Assembly (NCBI GenBank): GCA_010279815.1
Contig: QEOQ01000344.1
Span: 481,458-545,457, forward strand
DNA length: 64,000 nucleotides
Reading direction: 5' to 3'
From: Brachionus plicatilis
Lineage: Eukaryota; Rotifera; Eurotatoria; Ploima; Brachionidae
Position numbers and translations under genes: made by a program. The notes under the pieces are model-generated. The model was given only the letters and a program-made list of their open reading frames with translations. It did no database searches and had not been told where the DNA came from. Below are positions 11,030-22,265 of this stretch, piece after piece; within the stretch, counting starts at the first letter, position 1; each line of letters begins with the position of its first letter.

Positions 11030-11656
11030 ATGATGAGCGAAAAGAGTTCAATTTATCAGGAAAGAGACATTTTGCTCAATTTAAGTTCTTGCTCCATATT
11101 TCTTCTGTGTCAAGCAACTAGCCTCGGTGATTCTATTGTAGAGTCTCTGATTGAATCGGTAAGAGAAGGTAATTCATTGACTGGAGAATAATTATTTATC
11201 TAGAGAGACCAAATGAAAGTGTTCTACCAGCTAATTAGCACTGTGCTCAAGGAAATAAGTGAGGATAAATCATGTAACAATGTTCAGATGGTATATTCGA
11301 AAAATTTAGTTCTATCAATTCTTTGTTTTTTGTGCAGTAATTTTATATTTAAAAATAATAATTAACTTAATTTTTGTTTAATTTTATAAAAGATGTTTTA
11401 TCTAATAATAAAGGCAGAGATTTTTTCATTGAATGTGGAAATGCGAAAGAAATTTTGAACAAATTGATTGATATGAAACGCACTGGTCACGAGAATTCAC
11501 TAGAAGACAAGTAAGTGTTGAAATTTATTTGAATAATTAAATAAATTATTTTTTAGAGTATTGATTAATATTTTCCAAAATGTCAAATCAACCAATTTAC
11601 AGTCTATTTTTGATAAGGAAAAGTTAAAAGAAATTGACAATTTGTGTCAGCCATGA
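11030..11656 (+). CDS. Unknown helical (ARM-like) 159-aa protein
   Basis: I cannot name this gene. Four exons join with closing phases: 11030-11158, 11204-11336, 11393-11510 and 11557-11656 (480 nt), with clean GT-AG borders (GTAAGA, GTAATT, GTAAGT donors). The product is leucine-rich and looks all-helical, with armadillo-like hydrophobic patterning: SIYQERDILLNLSSCSIFLL, then FYQLISTVLKEISED, LVLSILCFLCNVLSNNKGRD and ILNKLIDMKRTG. It has no signal peptide or catalytic motif. The start is one of two adjacent ATGs, preceded at 11026 by TTTTTTTAG, an acceptor-like site 3 bases before the ATG. It lies 148 bp downstream of LSM6 on the same strand, so a two-gene operon is possible. A weak general resemblance to ARM-repeat proteins is inference only. 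Confidence 0.7.
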
Positions 11657-12509
11657 ATTTTAATGAGAAAATAAAAAATTATTTAAATTATTTATTTTTT
11701 TTAGGGAGCTTTTTTTTTTAAATAGACTTAAAATAATTTAAAAAAAAATGTGATTTATTTTTTGTAATAAATTTTTTTGTTCATCTAATTAAAATTTTTA
11801 AGTCGTGATTTTTAGCTGCCAAGTCAACAAAAAACAAAACTATTTTTTAATGACAAATAGAGTAGTTAAAACTACAGGTAAAGATACACTTAATTTTAAA
11901 GGTACTGAAAAAATAAAATAAAAATGAATAAATCATTTGTTTAAAGATTTATTTACATGTGAAATTAGTATTTTCCTTAAAATCAGTCTTTTTAATTTTA
12001 AATGTGATTAGAAAGCTCTTTTTACACACTTGTCTATTAAATTAAAATTTTTGTAAACCATTCTCATTCTTTTACACCATACTCAACAATAATATCGATA
12101 GGAAAAAAACAAAAATTTAAAAGCATCCTTTTTATTTATAACACGACTAATTATATAAAATAATTAAAAAAAAAATAAAAAAAACTTATTTTCCAAGACC
12201 GATTTTAAGATAAATAAATCATTATCTCCAACTTTAAACAGAATAAAAAATTTTAAATTTGATTATTTTTTTTGTTGTTTTTTTTTTAATAAACAAAGGT
12301 AGAAAAAGATAAATCAACAAAAGATAGATACGAATTTGGCATCAGATAGACTAAAATTTTATTACCATCATCATTAATAGACCCTTAACAGATCTCGATG
12401 AGTAAAAATGTTCTCAAGTAATAAAATCGAATGATTCCTAGTGATTTTTTGTTCTAATAATTGGGCCCGGTTTGTACAAATCCCTTGACAGTGGCAACAA
12501 CAAAAAAAA
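11657..12509. other. Intergenic, no gene seen
   Basis: AT-rich spacer between two convergent genes. Bases after about 12180 may be 3' UTR of UGCG. Nothing else recognised. Confidence 0.55.
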
Positions 12510-14289
12510 CTAATTTAATCTGGTCTCCTGCTCATTCATGTCAATCAGAACACTCATCGGTTTGTGTTCGCTGTCAGAATTTGGAAATACCGGGTTGAGT
12601 GACATCGGATTTGAAATTGAGTGATGATGCTGATGGTGGAAGACACGATTCGCTCTGATGTTCATAGATGTACTCATCAAGCTTATCTGGGAATTTGAAT
12701 GTGTTGGCGAAATTTGAGCCAGCAGTGGCACTGAATTTTCCGCATCCGAATTAAAACTGTTAGAGTTGAGAGATGGTGAATTTTTGGTATTGACCGAGTA
12801 GGAACTCGTTCTCTTATGACTACTGATAGGCTTCTTAATTTTGTTTATGCTTTTATTAGATAAAATGAGAGTCGACGAGGTTCCTTGGCTTCTGGGAATA
12901 CTGGGTTTAGAGTCGTCCTTGATTTCTTCAGCAGTGCCACCCCACTTAAGCCGGTATGTTCCCTCGCGCCACCGCACAGTCGGGTTGGACGCCGCCTTCA
13001 AGAACAAATAGTAGCATATTGACTCTCGGTACAGCCAGGACAGCACATAGTCCAATTTGTTGAATGGAAGTTTGCCATTCTGGGCAATTTTCAGCAGGGT
13101 GTAGTCGGATATGAGCCAGGCCAGAACGTGGAAAAGAAAAAAAACAAGGCTGTTCCAGCCAAAAAGAACGTTTACGGTCCAACAGGTGCACAGGCCAAGC
13201 AAAAAACATTCCTGCATGGGCTCCAGCCATGGCATAAAGCTGAGCTTAAGTCTCAGCTTGCACCAGCGGATCATGCGCTTTTTCCAAGAGGACAGCGAAT
13301 AGGTCGCTGCGTTCTGCATTGCTGGCTGATGCGATAGCTGAATTATCCATTTGCTTTTAATTATTTTTTTTTTAAATAAATAAATTTTAGAAATTATTTT
13401 TTTTTTGTTTTACTTGTCCAGAAAAGCTTGAGCCAGATAGTAGTCTTCGGCGATGTAGTTGCCAAATTTTTGCAGACCACCTATGGAATCAAGGACTGTT
13501 TTGCGCATTAGACATGACATGCCGGTCACACAATTGACTCCGATTAAATTGATGAAAAGATACATTCGGCAATGAGAAGTGCCAAAGTAGACTTTTTCGA
13601 GTGCGCCAGAAAATCCCTGTCGATCGCAAGAGAACGGCATTTGGTGCACTAGACCGACTTTGTCTGTCATTAGAGTGACCATGTCGTACAGAGTGTCTTT
13701 GGCAACTTTGATATAACAAAATTAAGATTTTTTTTGTTTTTAAAATAAATTTAATTTTGAATAAATTTTATTAAATTTTTTTATTTACTTCTAATTCCTG
13801 CGTCAGAAATGAGCATAAGCTCGTACTTGGCCACTTGGTATCCCTGTTCCATGTTGTTGATTTTGGGGTTGATGCCGACAGTTTTGCCGCCGCAGAACAA
13901 CTTGGCATCAATGCTCGGATACTGTTCGATGAGATTTTTGACCACATTTATGGCCGGATCATTCACATCCTGCACACAAAACAAAATTTCATAGACCGGA
14001 TACTCCATGACAAAAAAAGTCTCCAAATTCTCTTTTAGGTTGTCATCGACGCCCATCAAAGGCTTTATTATGGAAATACCAGGCAGTTTTTCACTCTCTA
14101 TTTTATTGCTAGGCTTTTTGTGGAATTTGTACTTGCTGGAAATAAATTATTTTAATTAAGATTTTTTTTCTTTAATTATTAACTATTAATGTACCCATAA
14201 ATGATCGACATGAAGTGCACGGACCATATGGCCACAAAGTAAATGAAGAATAATATAGCTAGAATGAAAATGACTATTTCATAACCCAT
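12510..14289 (-). CDS. UGCG: Ceramide glucosyltransferase
   Basis: Predicted 525-aa GT21-family enzyme that transfers glucose from UDP-glucose to ceramide on the cytosolic Golgi face, the first step of glucosphingolipid synthesis. Exons (reverse strand): 14289-14195, 14135-13789, 13705-13414 and 13353-12510; 1,578 nt, phases closing. Residues 4-22 form an N-terminal membrane anchor. The catalytic D,D,D,(R)xxRW set is present: [32 protein letters not shown] and KRMIRW. KVGLVH, VYFGTSH and [12 protein letters not shown] are family-conserved. C-terminal hydrophobic helices and GGTAEEI follow as in human UGCG (394 aa). The protein then continues for about 125 residues of Ser/Asn/His-rich, low-complexity tail (about residues 400-525) absent from the human enzyme. 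Confidence 0.96.
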
Positions 14290-16582
14290 TTGCTCCAAGT
14301 AAAGACTGGTTATCTATTCGATGTTCAACAATAATTGAGCATTGCCAGTTAGATAGCTAAATCTATAGAACAGTTTTAAATAATTTGAAAGAATATAAAA
14401 CGAAAATAATAATTATTTTAGGTTGCTAGAGTAGGGTTTTGTTGTCGAATTATTTTAGAAAACATATGCAAAACTAAAATCACAAATCACTTTTTTTTAT
14501 CCAAATTTTTGTTCCCTGCCTAAATGCAGCACCTGAGTCAAAAATTATTTTTTCTTATCTAATTTGAACAAAAAAAACAAAAAAAATTTCATATAAAAAT
14601 TATTCGCTTTTTATTCAAAGTGTCTAAAATAAATATACTTGCTCAGTTAAATCTTGATTCGCTTGAAAGATTTTAAAAACATAATTTTTGAGCAATTTTA
14701 AAAGATTATTTAAAAAAAATATTGCTTTTTCAGGCGGCCTTGTTCCAAAAATTTTAACTATTAAAACATGTTTTTTTAGACTAATTAGTGTGTTGTTTGA
14801 AGTTAGTTTGTATCCGAAAAAAAATTTTAAAAAAAAATAAAAATTGTTCGGATATCGAAGCGACACACAAATTTCGGAAGCTTAAAATTAGCATGGCAAC
14901 TCTTGAATACTTAAACCACAATTTTAAAATTTTCGATTTTTGATCACATATGGTTTTCTGATAAATGCATGATGTATAAACTTTTACCATGGGTTAAAAG
15001 CGTTGTCAACTCTTATAAACAAACTCTTTTAAATGTTAGAGATATTATCAGAAAAAAAATATTTCAAAATAATGAATAAAATGAAATTATGCCTTAAATT
15101 AAAATTTAAATATGAAATTCACTAAAATATGCTTGCGCGTCGCCTATAACTGTTTTAAATTTAAATTTAAATTATATTTACTAAGGTAAGAAGTTTATTC
15201 ATGTAAATTAAAAAAATATAATAATTAATTAATTAATATTTGCTTAGGAATATTTATTATTTAATCGTAGTCGTCATTAGACAACTTGGATTATTTTCCA
15301 ATTCATGTTTGTTCTTAATAAACGAATTTAAATGATTTTTTTTTAGGAAAATTGAAAAAAATTAATTACATATTTTTAAGTAACCTTTAGATTTTTTAAT
15401 CATTTGAATAGTTTAGTCTAAACAATATCAAATATTGGATGATTGAACCCTTTTTATAGATTTTTTGTTTCCAGAACTGAAACTATTAAAGAAATAGTAT
15501 TCAATTATGACCAAAATTTTTTATTTATAATTTCAAGTTATTTAATTCAGTGATATTTATTAAATTCTTCAAATTCAATGTTGACTCATCTTATCTTGAT
15601 TTATCAAATTTTGAATATCTGAATAATTTATTTGTTTTCAAAAATGATTAAATATAATGAAATGACTAATTTTTGATCTCGAATCTCTTTTATCTGTAAT
15701 TAACTTTTAAAAACATGATTTTTATTCTAGACTGATTAAGTTAAGATCTTGTTCAAAATCTCACAATTTATATAGATTTTTAAATTACAAAAAAAATTAA
15801 TTATTTTGTTCTGATTTAAAATTGCAGGTTGAGTTTTATTGAATTAAAAAACAATATATATTCATTTTCTTATATAGTACTTTACATATAACACATAACA
15901 CAATGACTTAGAAGAAATTTACAAAAATAATTTTTAAGAGAAACAATTAGCTTGGTTTAAAACGATCACTCATTTTCAAATAAATTGCCGCATTTTAAAT
16001 TTACTTGAAAATTTCTGAAATATTCAACAATGGTTTTTAGTCTTACGTTATTGTTTACATCATCATCTAAGGTAGATCCGAATAGCAATACTTTTTTATT
16101 CAGCTCTGTAACAAAATTTTCAAAAAAATAACATTATTTAAAAAGAGTGAATAATGAAATCTAAAAGATAAAACCCGTTAAATTATTTTTACCTTGGCAT
16201 TATTTTTTACCAGAATTTAATGAAAAAACTCTGCTGATAAAAAAAAGCAATTTTTTACAATCTCTATTCTTAAAAATTATTGATTTACCTTAGAATTTAT
16301 TTATTAAATATCCAATATTTTCTTGGTTAAATTGAATTTTTAAATTTTGAATTTTTTTCTTATAAAAAAGTAAATAATGAAAATAATCAATAAAAATGTA
16401 TTATTTACAAAAAAGTCGTTCATGAGATTTGATAGTTTAATCTTGTTAAATTTAAAGAAAACATAATTTAAAAATTTATTGAATTTCACTTAAAATTATC
16501 AAGTTACCTAAAAAATAACAATGAAAGCTAAAAATTCGGAATATGAAAATAAAAAAAGCTAAGCGGATTGTTTAAAATTTAG
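14290..16582. other. Long AT-rich intergenic region
   Basis: No gene supported in 2.3 kb between UGCG and TMEM65. Reverse-strand frames at 14624-14990 are low complexity with no family match. An imperfect hairpin occurs at about 14812-14855 (TCCGAAAAAAAA / TTGTTCGGA). The region upstream of 14289 must contain the UGCG promoter. Confidence 0.5.
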
Positions 16583-17416
16583 TTATTTATCACTGGCCTC
16601 TTCTTGGTCGCTATCGTCTTTTTTGAACAATAATGGAAACATTCCGATTATGCATCCAAAAAAAATGCAAAAAGACTTTGACTAGAAATAAAATTAGACA
16701 AAATTTTTTCCATTAGTAAAAAAACTCACAATGACCACAGACCAATTCACTTTTGGTAAATTCATTTGCTCAGGTGTTAACCTTGGTAGGCCGATAATTC
16801 GTGTGCAAAAAGTATCAATGTGATGGGCTAGACCAATACCGGCAACATCCGAAAATGCATTTCCTAAACCAGCTGCTGCCATAGTTGAAATCGGCAGATA
16901 CATTCCAATGTAGCTTTCTATCATATCTCCCTTTAAATTAAAAATTTAAAAAATTTTTAATTATTTATCTAGTTTTACCGCTATGATCATGACAAAATTA
17001 TCAACAAATCCGAATCCAATAAAGGGCAAACCATTCTGAAAACACACAACAAAAATTTGATTCCAAGATGGACATTCAATTGTTTTTGGATCTTTTTTTT
17101 TTGCTTTTTTTTAAATAAAAAGTTAAATGTTAAGTTTTTTTTTACCATTTGTTTGAGACTCTTGCTCGGCTTTTATTAATTCCTCTTTAATAATAACTCT
17201 TTCGTTAATTGTCAACGTGTTGATGAACTGTCTTGCCAATAAAGCTGTTTCTATCTTGATTCCATTGAACTCAAATCTATTCGATTGATGATTAAGGGTT
17301 GAATTGAGGGAAAAGTCGATAATGGACGAGTAGAATTGAGTTGTTGAAATTTTAACAGGTAATTTAGTTAAGGTCTTACTGACTGACAGAAGCCTGAGAC
17401 ACCGGGAAAGCGACAT
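16583..17416 (-). CDS. TMEM65: TMEM65-family mitochondrial membrane protein
   Basis: Predicted 227-aa homologue of TMEM65, a multi-pass inner mitochondrial membrane protein linked in mammals to mitochondrial Na/Ca exchange. Exons (reverse strand): 17416-17146, 17091-16979, 16930-16730 and 16681-16583; 684 nt, phases closing. Residues 1-30 are a basic, Ser-rich presequence (MSLSRCLRLLSVSKTLTKLP). The core has the family motifs LPFIGFGFVDNFVMIIAGD, STMAAAGLGNAFSDVAGIGL, GLPRLTPEQMNLPKV and, in the last exon, FFGCIIGMFPLLF, forming about three membrane helices. An acidic tail (DDSDQEEASDK) ends the protein. Human TMEM65 is 240 aa. The sequence TTTTTTCTCTCCAAG abuts the ATG and looks like a splice acceptor. 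Confidence 0.93.
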
Positions 17417-20033
17417 CTTGGAGAGAAAAAATTTATTTTGTCCCAGCTGAACTTTTTTCGTATCTCGATCAAAGAGAATTTAAAATTTGACTTGATTTCA
17501 AGTGTAATTTAATTAATTTATGAATATTTTGAAATATTTTATGAATTAATTTAGCTTGGTATTTTTTTTCATACCAAAGCAACTAAAATTGATTCAGAAC
17601 AGTTTTTTTTTATCATTAATATCTAATCGATAAATTAAAAATTTTATTTTTTAGTAGAAAAATCATTAAAAAAACATCAAGTAATTATCTAGTTCCGTAT
17701 TTCTTGACAACGCTTAGTATTTCTTAATTTGAATAGTTACAGCAAAAAAAATGATTAATTCTATGAATTAAATAAATCATTTATTAAAATGGATTTTTTT
17801 TCAAAAATACCGTAAATTTATTACTCTTAGAAAAAAGGTGATCTTAAAATTTATTTCTTCTGGAACAATTTCAAAATAAACTTTAATGAAACAATTTTTT
17901 TTCATGAAAATTAAATTAAATTTAGTCTTCCATTGTCCAATGTTCAAATTTATTTTAGTCAAAGATTAAACTTTAAATATTTGCCTTTTCCTAATTTTTA
18001 AATTATTTAACATAAATTTAATTTTTCTTTAAACATTGGACAAAATCAATAAACGATAGCTCGATTTTAATTTATCCATTAAAATATAATAATTTTTAAA
18101 TCATGGTTCGATAGAAAAATTCCAGAAGAAATTAATCGTCTTATTTCTGTGAGTACGAACAGATTTACGATATGTCAAATTATATATCTATTTAATAATC
18201 AAAATAATCGAACTCATTTTTTAATAAAAAAAAAGAAAGATAAGCTCTAATTTTATTAAATTTTGAAATTTTTCAAAAAAATACTTATTAATTAGTTGCT
18301 TTATTATCAAGAGATATCAGTTCAATGCCAGTTCAGTTCAGTTAGATATTCAATGTATTTTTACAGATTTTGGAAAAATATTGAAAAATATTTCTATTGC
18401 CAAAACACATTTATGAAGTAAAATGGGCTCATAATTTTGGCCAAAAATATGAATCAAAAAAAAAATTAAAACTTTAGGGTAATTTTAATAAAAATTTTTC
18501 AATTTGACTAAAAAATTTGCTTATAATTAATTATTAATGATTTATCGTGCAAGCATCAAAAAAAGATCAATTAATTCAAATAATTCAAATTTATTAATTA
18601 ATTTTAAGCTCATAAAGAAAATTTTTTCGACAAGCGTTAGTCAAGTTATTTCTGAAGCCACGCTAATCTTTTTTCAAAATTTTCTCTTTTATATTTCATT
18701 TCAAAAGAAGTTTTTTGTTTTATTTAATTAAAAAGATGGGTGTAAAATGATTTTTAACAAAATATATTTTTTGTTATATTAATAAAAATATTTGGACAAG
18801 ATTTCATTTATTAAATCAAAAAAAATTTTTTCATTCACTCTGATTGATATAATCAATAATTTTCATCTCTTGTCAAAAATGCTTTCCAAAAAGAGCGGGA
18901 TGCCTGTTTGTCTCAACATCCTACAATAAAATCAATTATTATTTTTTTGTTTGATTTGTAAGCAAATAATCAAAATTTAACTCTTAAAATATAAAATTCA
19001 TTATTACTTAGTCTTAGCTTAAAATCAATTCAAATAATCTTTCTAATTTGATAAATTAATTTCATAATTTTAATGGTGTGAAATGTGATTTTGTCAAGCA
19101 ATTCATATTTTTATTTATTTGAAAAATTAAGTATTAAATTTGTTTTAAGTTGCAGCAGAAAATATCGTATCTCGAAATTTTTTCAAATTTATCTCATTTG
19201 TCTAATTAAAATTGATATTTGATGAAAATTTTCAACTTTTTTCTCCCAAGCACTCTAATTAATCTCAACAATTTACTGTTTTTATTTTTTTCGAAAAGAT
19301 GTTATGATAAAAATTATTTTCAGAAATCAAGAAGACTCTGGCTGAGGATTAAAAACAAATAAAAAGAGTGAAATAATAAAAAACAACGCAAAAAAGTCAA
19401 TCTGTCAAAAATATATTTTTAAATGCAAATCATCATATAAATTTTTTATTTATTTTTTTTTTAACTTTTTAATAAATTTTAATTTTTTTTAACCTTAAGT
19501 CTTTTTGAAAAAAAAGAAAAAAAAAAAAACATAAAAACTTTCAAAAGTTAGTAATTAGACATTTTTGAATAACAAAACATTCATTTTAAATGAAGAATAT
19601 TTTAAAATTTAAATCTTTAATTTTTTGATGGTTTAATTTTTATTTTAAAAGTTAATTCATGTGATTTACACATTTCAATAAATTCATTTTATGATCAAAA
19701 AAAATTATTTAAAAGTTAATTTAAATTTTAAGTGAAAAAGTAGTTGATAAAATTATTTTCAGTCAGTTTATGAGACTGATGTAAATCATAGGCATGCACA
19801 AAATTTATACTCGCACAAGCTTAATAATCTACCATCTTTTGCTGCATTGCAATTTAGCTTTTTATAAATTAACTTGCATGCATTGAAATAAAAAATACTA
19901 AATTTCAAATAACCTTAACACCGATTTGCATGCTTTCAAATTTTTTAACAAAACACACATTTTGGCTACGACTCGTAATTTATTTTTTTCTCTAATTTCT
20001 TCTCTTTTTTCCCTAGCCAATTGATTAATAATC
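17417..20033. other. Long gene-poor AT-rich region
   Basis: No supportable gene in 2.6 kb. The open frame at 18537-18731 is A/T-driven with no resemblance. Bases 17570-19850 are dominated by poly-A/T tracts. The right end should contain the promoter for the snoRNA cluster. Confidence 0.5.
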
Positions 20034-20110
20034 TTTAAATGATGAAAAATTGGAATTACCGTTTGATTTAGAAGTGAAACTACCAGAGCGGCAAATTTTT
20101 TCTGATAAAT
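20034..20110 (+). ncRNA. Box C/D snoRNA, copy 1
   Basis: Box C ATGATGA at 20039-20045 and box D CTGA at 20102-20105, 57 bases apart, the usual size for a C/D snoRNA. Between them are a C'-like GTGAAAC and a D'-like TTGA. The element before D' contains TGGAATTACCG, complementary over 11 nt to the universally conserved small-subunit rRNA sequence CGGTAATTCCA. By the D'+5 rule the methylated base would be the U of GCGGUAAUUCC, probably the site called Um578 in yeast and Um627 in human 18S. Confidence 0.75.
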
Positions 20111-20129
20111 TTTCAAGTCCAACAACAAG

Positions 20130-20207
20130 TATTAGTGATGAAAAATTGGAATTACCGTTTGATATCATATGAAACTATCCTAGCGGCAAACTATATTTCT
20201 GAATACT
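20130..20207 (+). ncRNA. Box C/D snoRNA, copy 2
   Basis: Box C GTGATGA at 20135-20141, box D CTGA at 20199-20202. The guide region before D' is identical to copy 1, while the sequence before box D differs except for a shared AGCGGCAA. Flanking TTAG and ACTTTTT could contribute a weak terminal stem. Confidence 0.75.
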
Positions 20208-20227
20208 TTTTTCTACTTTTTTAAATT

Positions 20228-20305
20228 TTTTAGTGATGAAAAATTGGAATTACCGTTTGATATCATATGAAACTATCCTAGCGGCAATCTTTACTTCTGA
20301 AAAAA
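20228..20305 (+). ncRNA. Box C/D snoRNA, copy 3
   Basis: Box C GTGATGA at 20233-20239, box D CTGA at 20297-20300. Nearly identical to copy 2 through the C' region (ATCATATGAAACTATCCTAG), then diverging just before box D, so copies 2 and 3 are the most recent duplicates. Confidence 0.75.
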
Positions 20306-20340
20306 ATCTCCTTTTTAAATTTTTTTTAATTTTTCTTATT

Positions 20341-20418
20341 TTTTAATGATGAAAAATTGGAATTACCGTTTGATTCTAATGAAACATTAAAAGCGGCAAT
20401 TTAAATTTTCTGAGAAAA
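20341..20418 (+). ncRNA. Box C/D snoRNA, copy 4
   Basis: Box C ATGATGA at 20346-20352, box D CTGA at 20410-20413. Same guide before D'; the most diverged copy in its 3' half, yet AGCGGCAAT is kept. It ends about 95 bp before the RPL35A start codon. Confidence 0.73.
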
Positions 20419-20511
20419 AAATAAATAAAAAAATTTTTTTTTCTTCAACTTTATTAAATTAAATTATAAATTATTTTTTTAAATAGATTAAAAAATTCTC
20501 TTTAATTGAGG

Positions 20512-20977
20512 ATGAGCTCTAAAAGTAAAGTAAACAGTCGTCTTTACGTCAAAGCCGTTTTCACCGGATACAGAAGAAGCCACCGTATCCAGCACGAAAA
20601 CACCGCTTTGCTCAAAGTCGATGGCGTCCAAAACCAACAAGATGCTCACTTCTATTTGGGCAAACGATGCGCTTTTGTGTACAGAGCCAAAAAGTAATCT
20701 TCCAAACGCTCTATCGGGACTAAAAAACTAATTTTTTCATTCAGCAAGACTGCCATTGCTGGCCGTAAAGAAAAAAAAGCCAACCACTTGAGAGTCATTT
20801 GGGGCAAAGTGACCAGACCACATGGTAACAGTGGTGCTGTCAGGGCCCAGTTCCGCAGAAACTTGCCATCAAAGGCCATCGGAAGAAGAGTGCGAGTTGT
20901 AAGTATTCTTCACTCAGCCATCATTAGTCCGACTAATAATTTCCTTTTTTCAGATGTTGTATCCTTCGAGTATTTAA
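20512..20977 (+). CDS. RPL35A: 60S ribosomal protein L35a (eL33)
   Basis: Predicted eL33, a large-subunit ribosomal protein. Exons are 20512-20693, 20745-20898 and 20954-20977 with GT-AG borders and closing phases (360 nt, 119 aa). Family-specific segments are [55 protein letters not shown] and [20 protein letters not shown]; the end is LYPSSI, as in human LYPSRI. The ATG at 20512 is chosen over the in-frame TTG upstream. A pyrimidine stretch (TTCTCTTT, near 20497) precedes the start and could be a TOP-type transcription start, or part of an intron end (an AG occurs at 20486). That choice decides whether the snoRNAs upstream are intronic to this gene or separately transcribed. Confidence 0.96.
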
Positions 20978-22265
20978 AAAGCCTGCGGCATTGAAAATAT
21001 TTGAATAATTTTAAAAATAAATTATTAAAAAAAAATGTATTTTTTTATCTCATAATGTCCTTAAAAAAATCCGGATTAGTTTAAAAGAAAGAAAAATTTG
21101 CTTAATACGATTAAATAAATTGCATTGAAAAAAAATAAAAAATTAATTAATTGTTGCCTTCTAGTCTGTATTGTTTAAAAAGATTATTTATATAATAATC
21201 AATATAATAAATTGAGTGAAAAAAAAGAAAACAAAATGTTGAATATTTTCTTTGACAAAGTCTGATTAGGCAAAATATTGATCTTTATCATATATATTCT
21301 TACATAAATGCGAATTATGATTCCAGGTTCGGTGAAAGAAAGTCTAAATTAGATTTTGATTTGAAATCTTTCAAGTAGAATTTGATTAGTTTTTTGTTTT
21401 TAGCTAATGCAAAAAAGGAAAAAAAAATCAATTTTATCAGCTGTAACATCTCTGGATGAGACACAAAATTCCAAATTAAAAAATGTACCTTTATTTTAAA
21501 TTTAGCATTTAATCCATCAAGTATTTCATAATTATTGACCTGTTTTAAAACAGGAATAATACAAGTGGTTTTTCATTTAATTTATCTTTTTTTTTTCTAT
21601 CTCATAAAACTTAAGTGTTCAGTTATTTATTCCATCATCATTGAAAAAAATAAGAAAAAAAATTCAATAAAAATAATTTTGCTGCAGAGAATAACAATGG
21701 GCTCGAATTTCTTCATAGAAAAAAAAATAAATAAAAGCAAAACACAATTTATTAATTTATATTATTTTATTAAAAGTCAATTAATTATTAAAAGGCTTCT
21801 GATTGAATAATCAAATAAAAAATTACATTTTGCCTCACATAGATCAGTGTCATTGATTAGAGCCAATATTTTTGCTTACCAATATCTAATTTCACTAGTT
21901 TCCGCTTCAATCAATACTACATTTATTTTATCACCATTAAATGGTATTTCTATTCATTTTCGGATACATTAAGTCTGATACGGTTTCCCGGCATGAAACT
22001 TATATTAAATAGATAATTAGATTATTGACAAACAAAAATTCGTCTATAAGAATTTTCTTTTTTTATTTCAGCAAAAAAAAAATAAAAATTTGATCATAAC
22101 TTCCTGTAATTACGTGGCATTATCTTGTGCCTAAATAGTGTTTAATATCCGCATTGTTTACTGTGTTTTAAATACCCTTAGTTTAACAAATAAAATAGAC
22201 TCATTTTTTTAAAAAAATTTATTAGAAATCAAAAGGTAAGAAACTGGTCCACTGAGAGACAAAAC
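20978..22265. other. Intergenic, no gene seen
   Basis: AT-rich spacer between RPL35A and the cyclase. The frame at 21535-21810 is low-complexity and unsupported. The cyclase promoter and 5' UTR should be in the right part. Confidence 0.5.

Noticed and set aside
20034..20418. CRISPR-like array (four repeats with spacers)
   Set aside because: Eukaryotic context, only four units, and box C/D architecture explains the conservation.
21535..21810. 91-aa forward frame between RPL35A and the cyclase
   Set aside because: Low-complexity Ile/Lys/Asn sequence without motifs.
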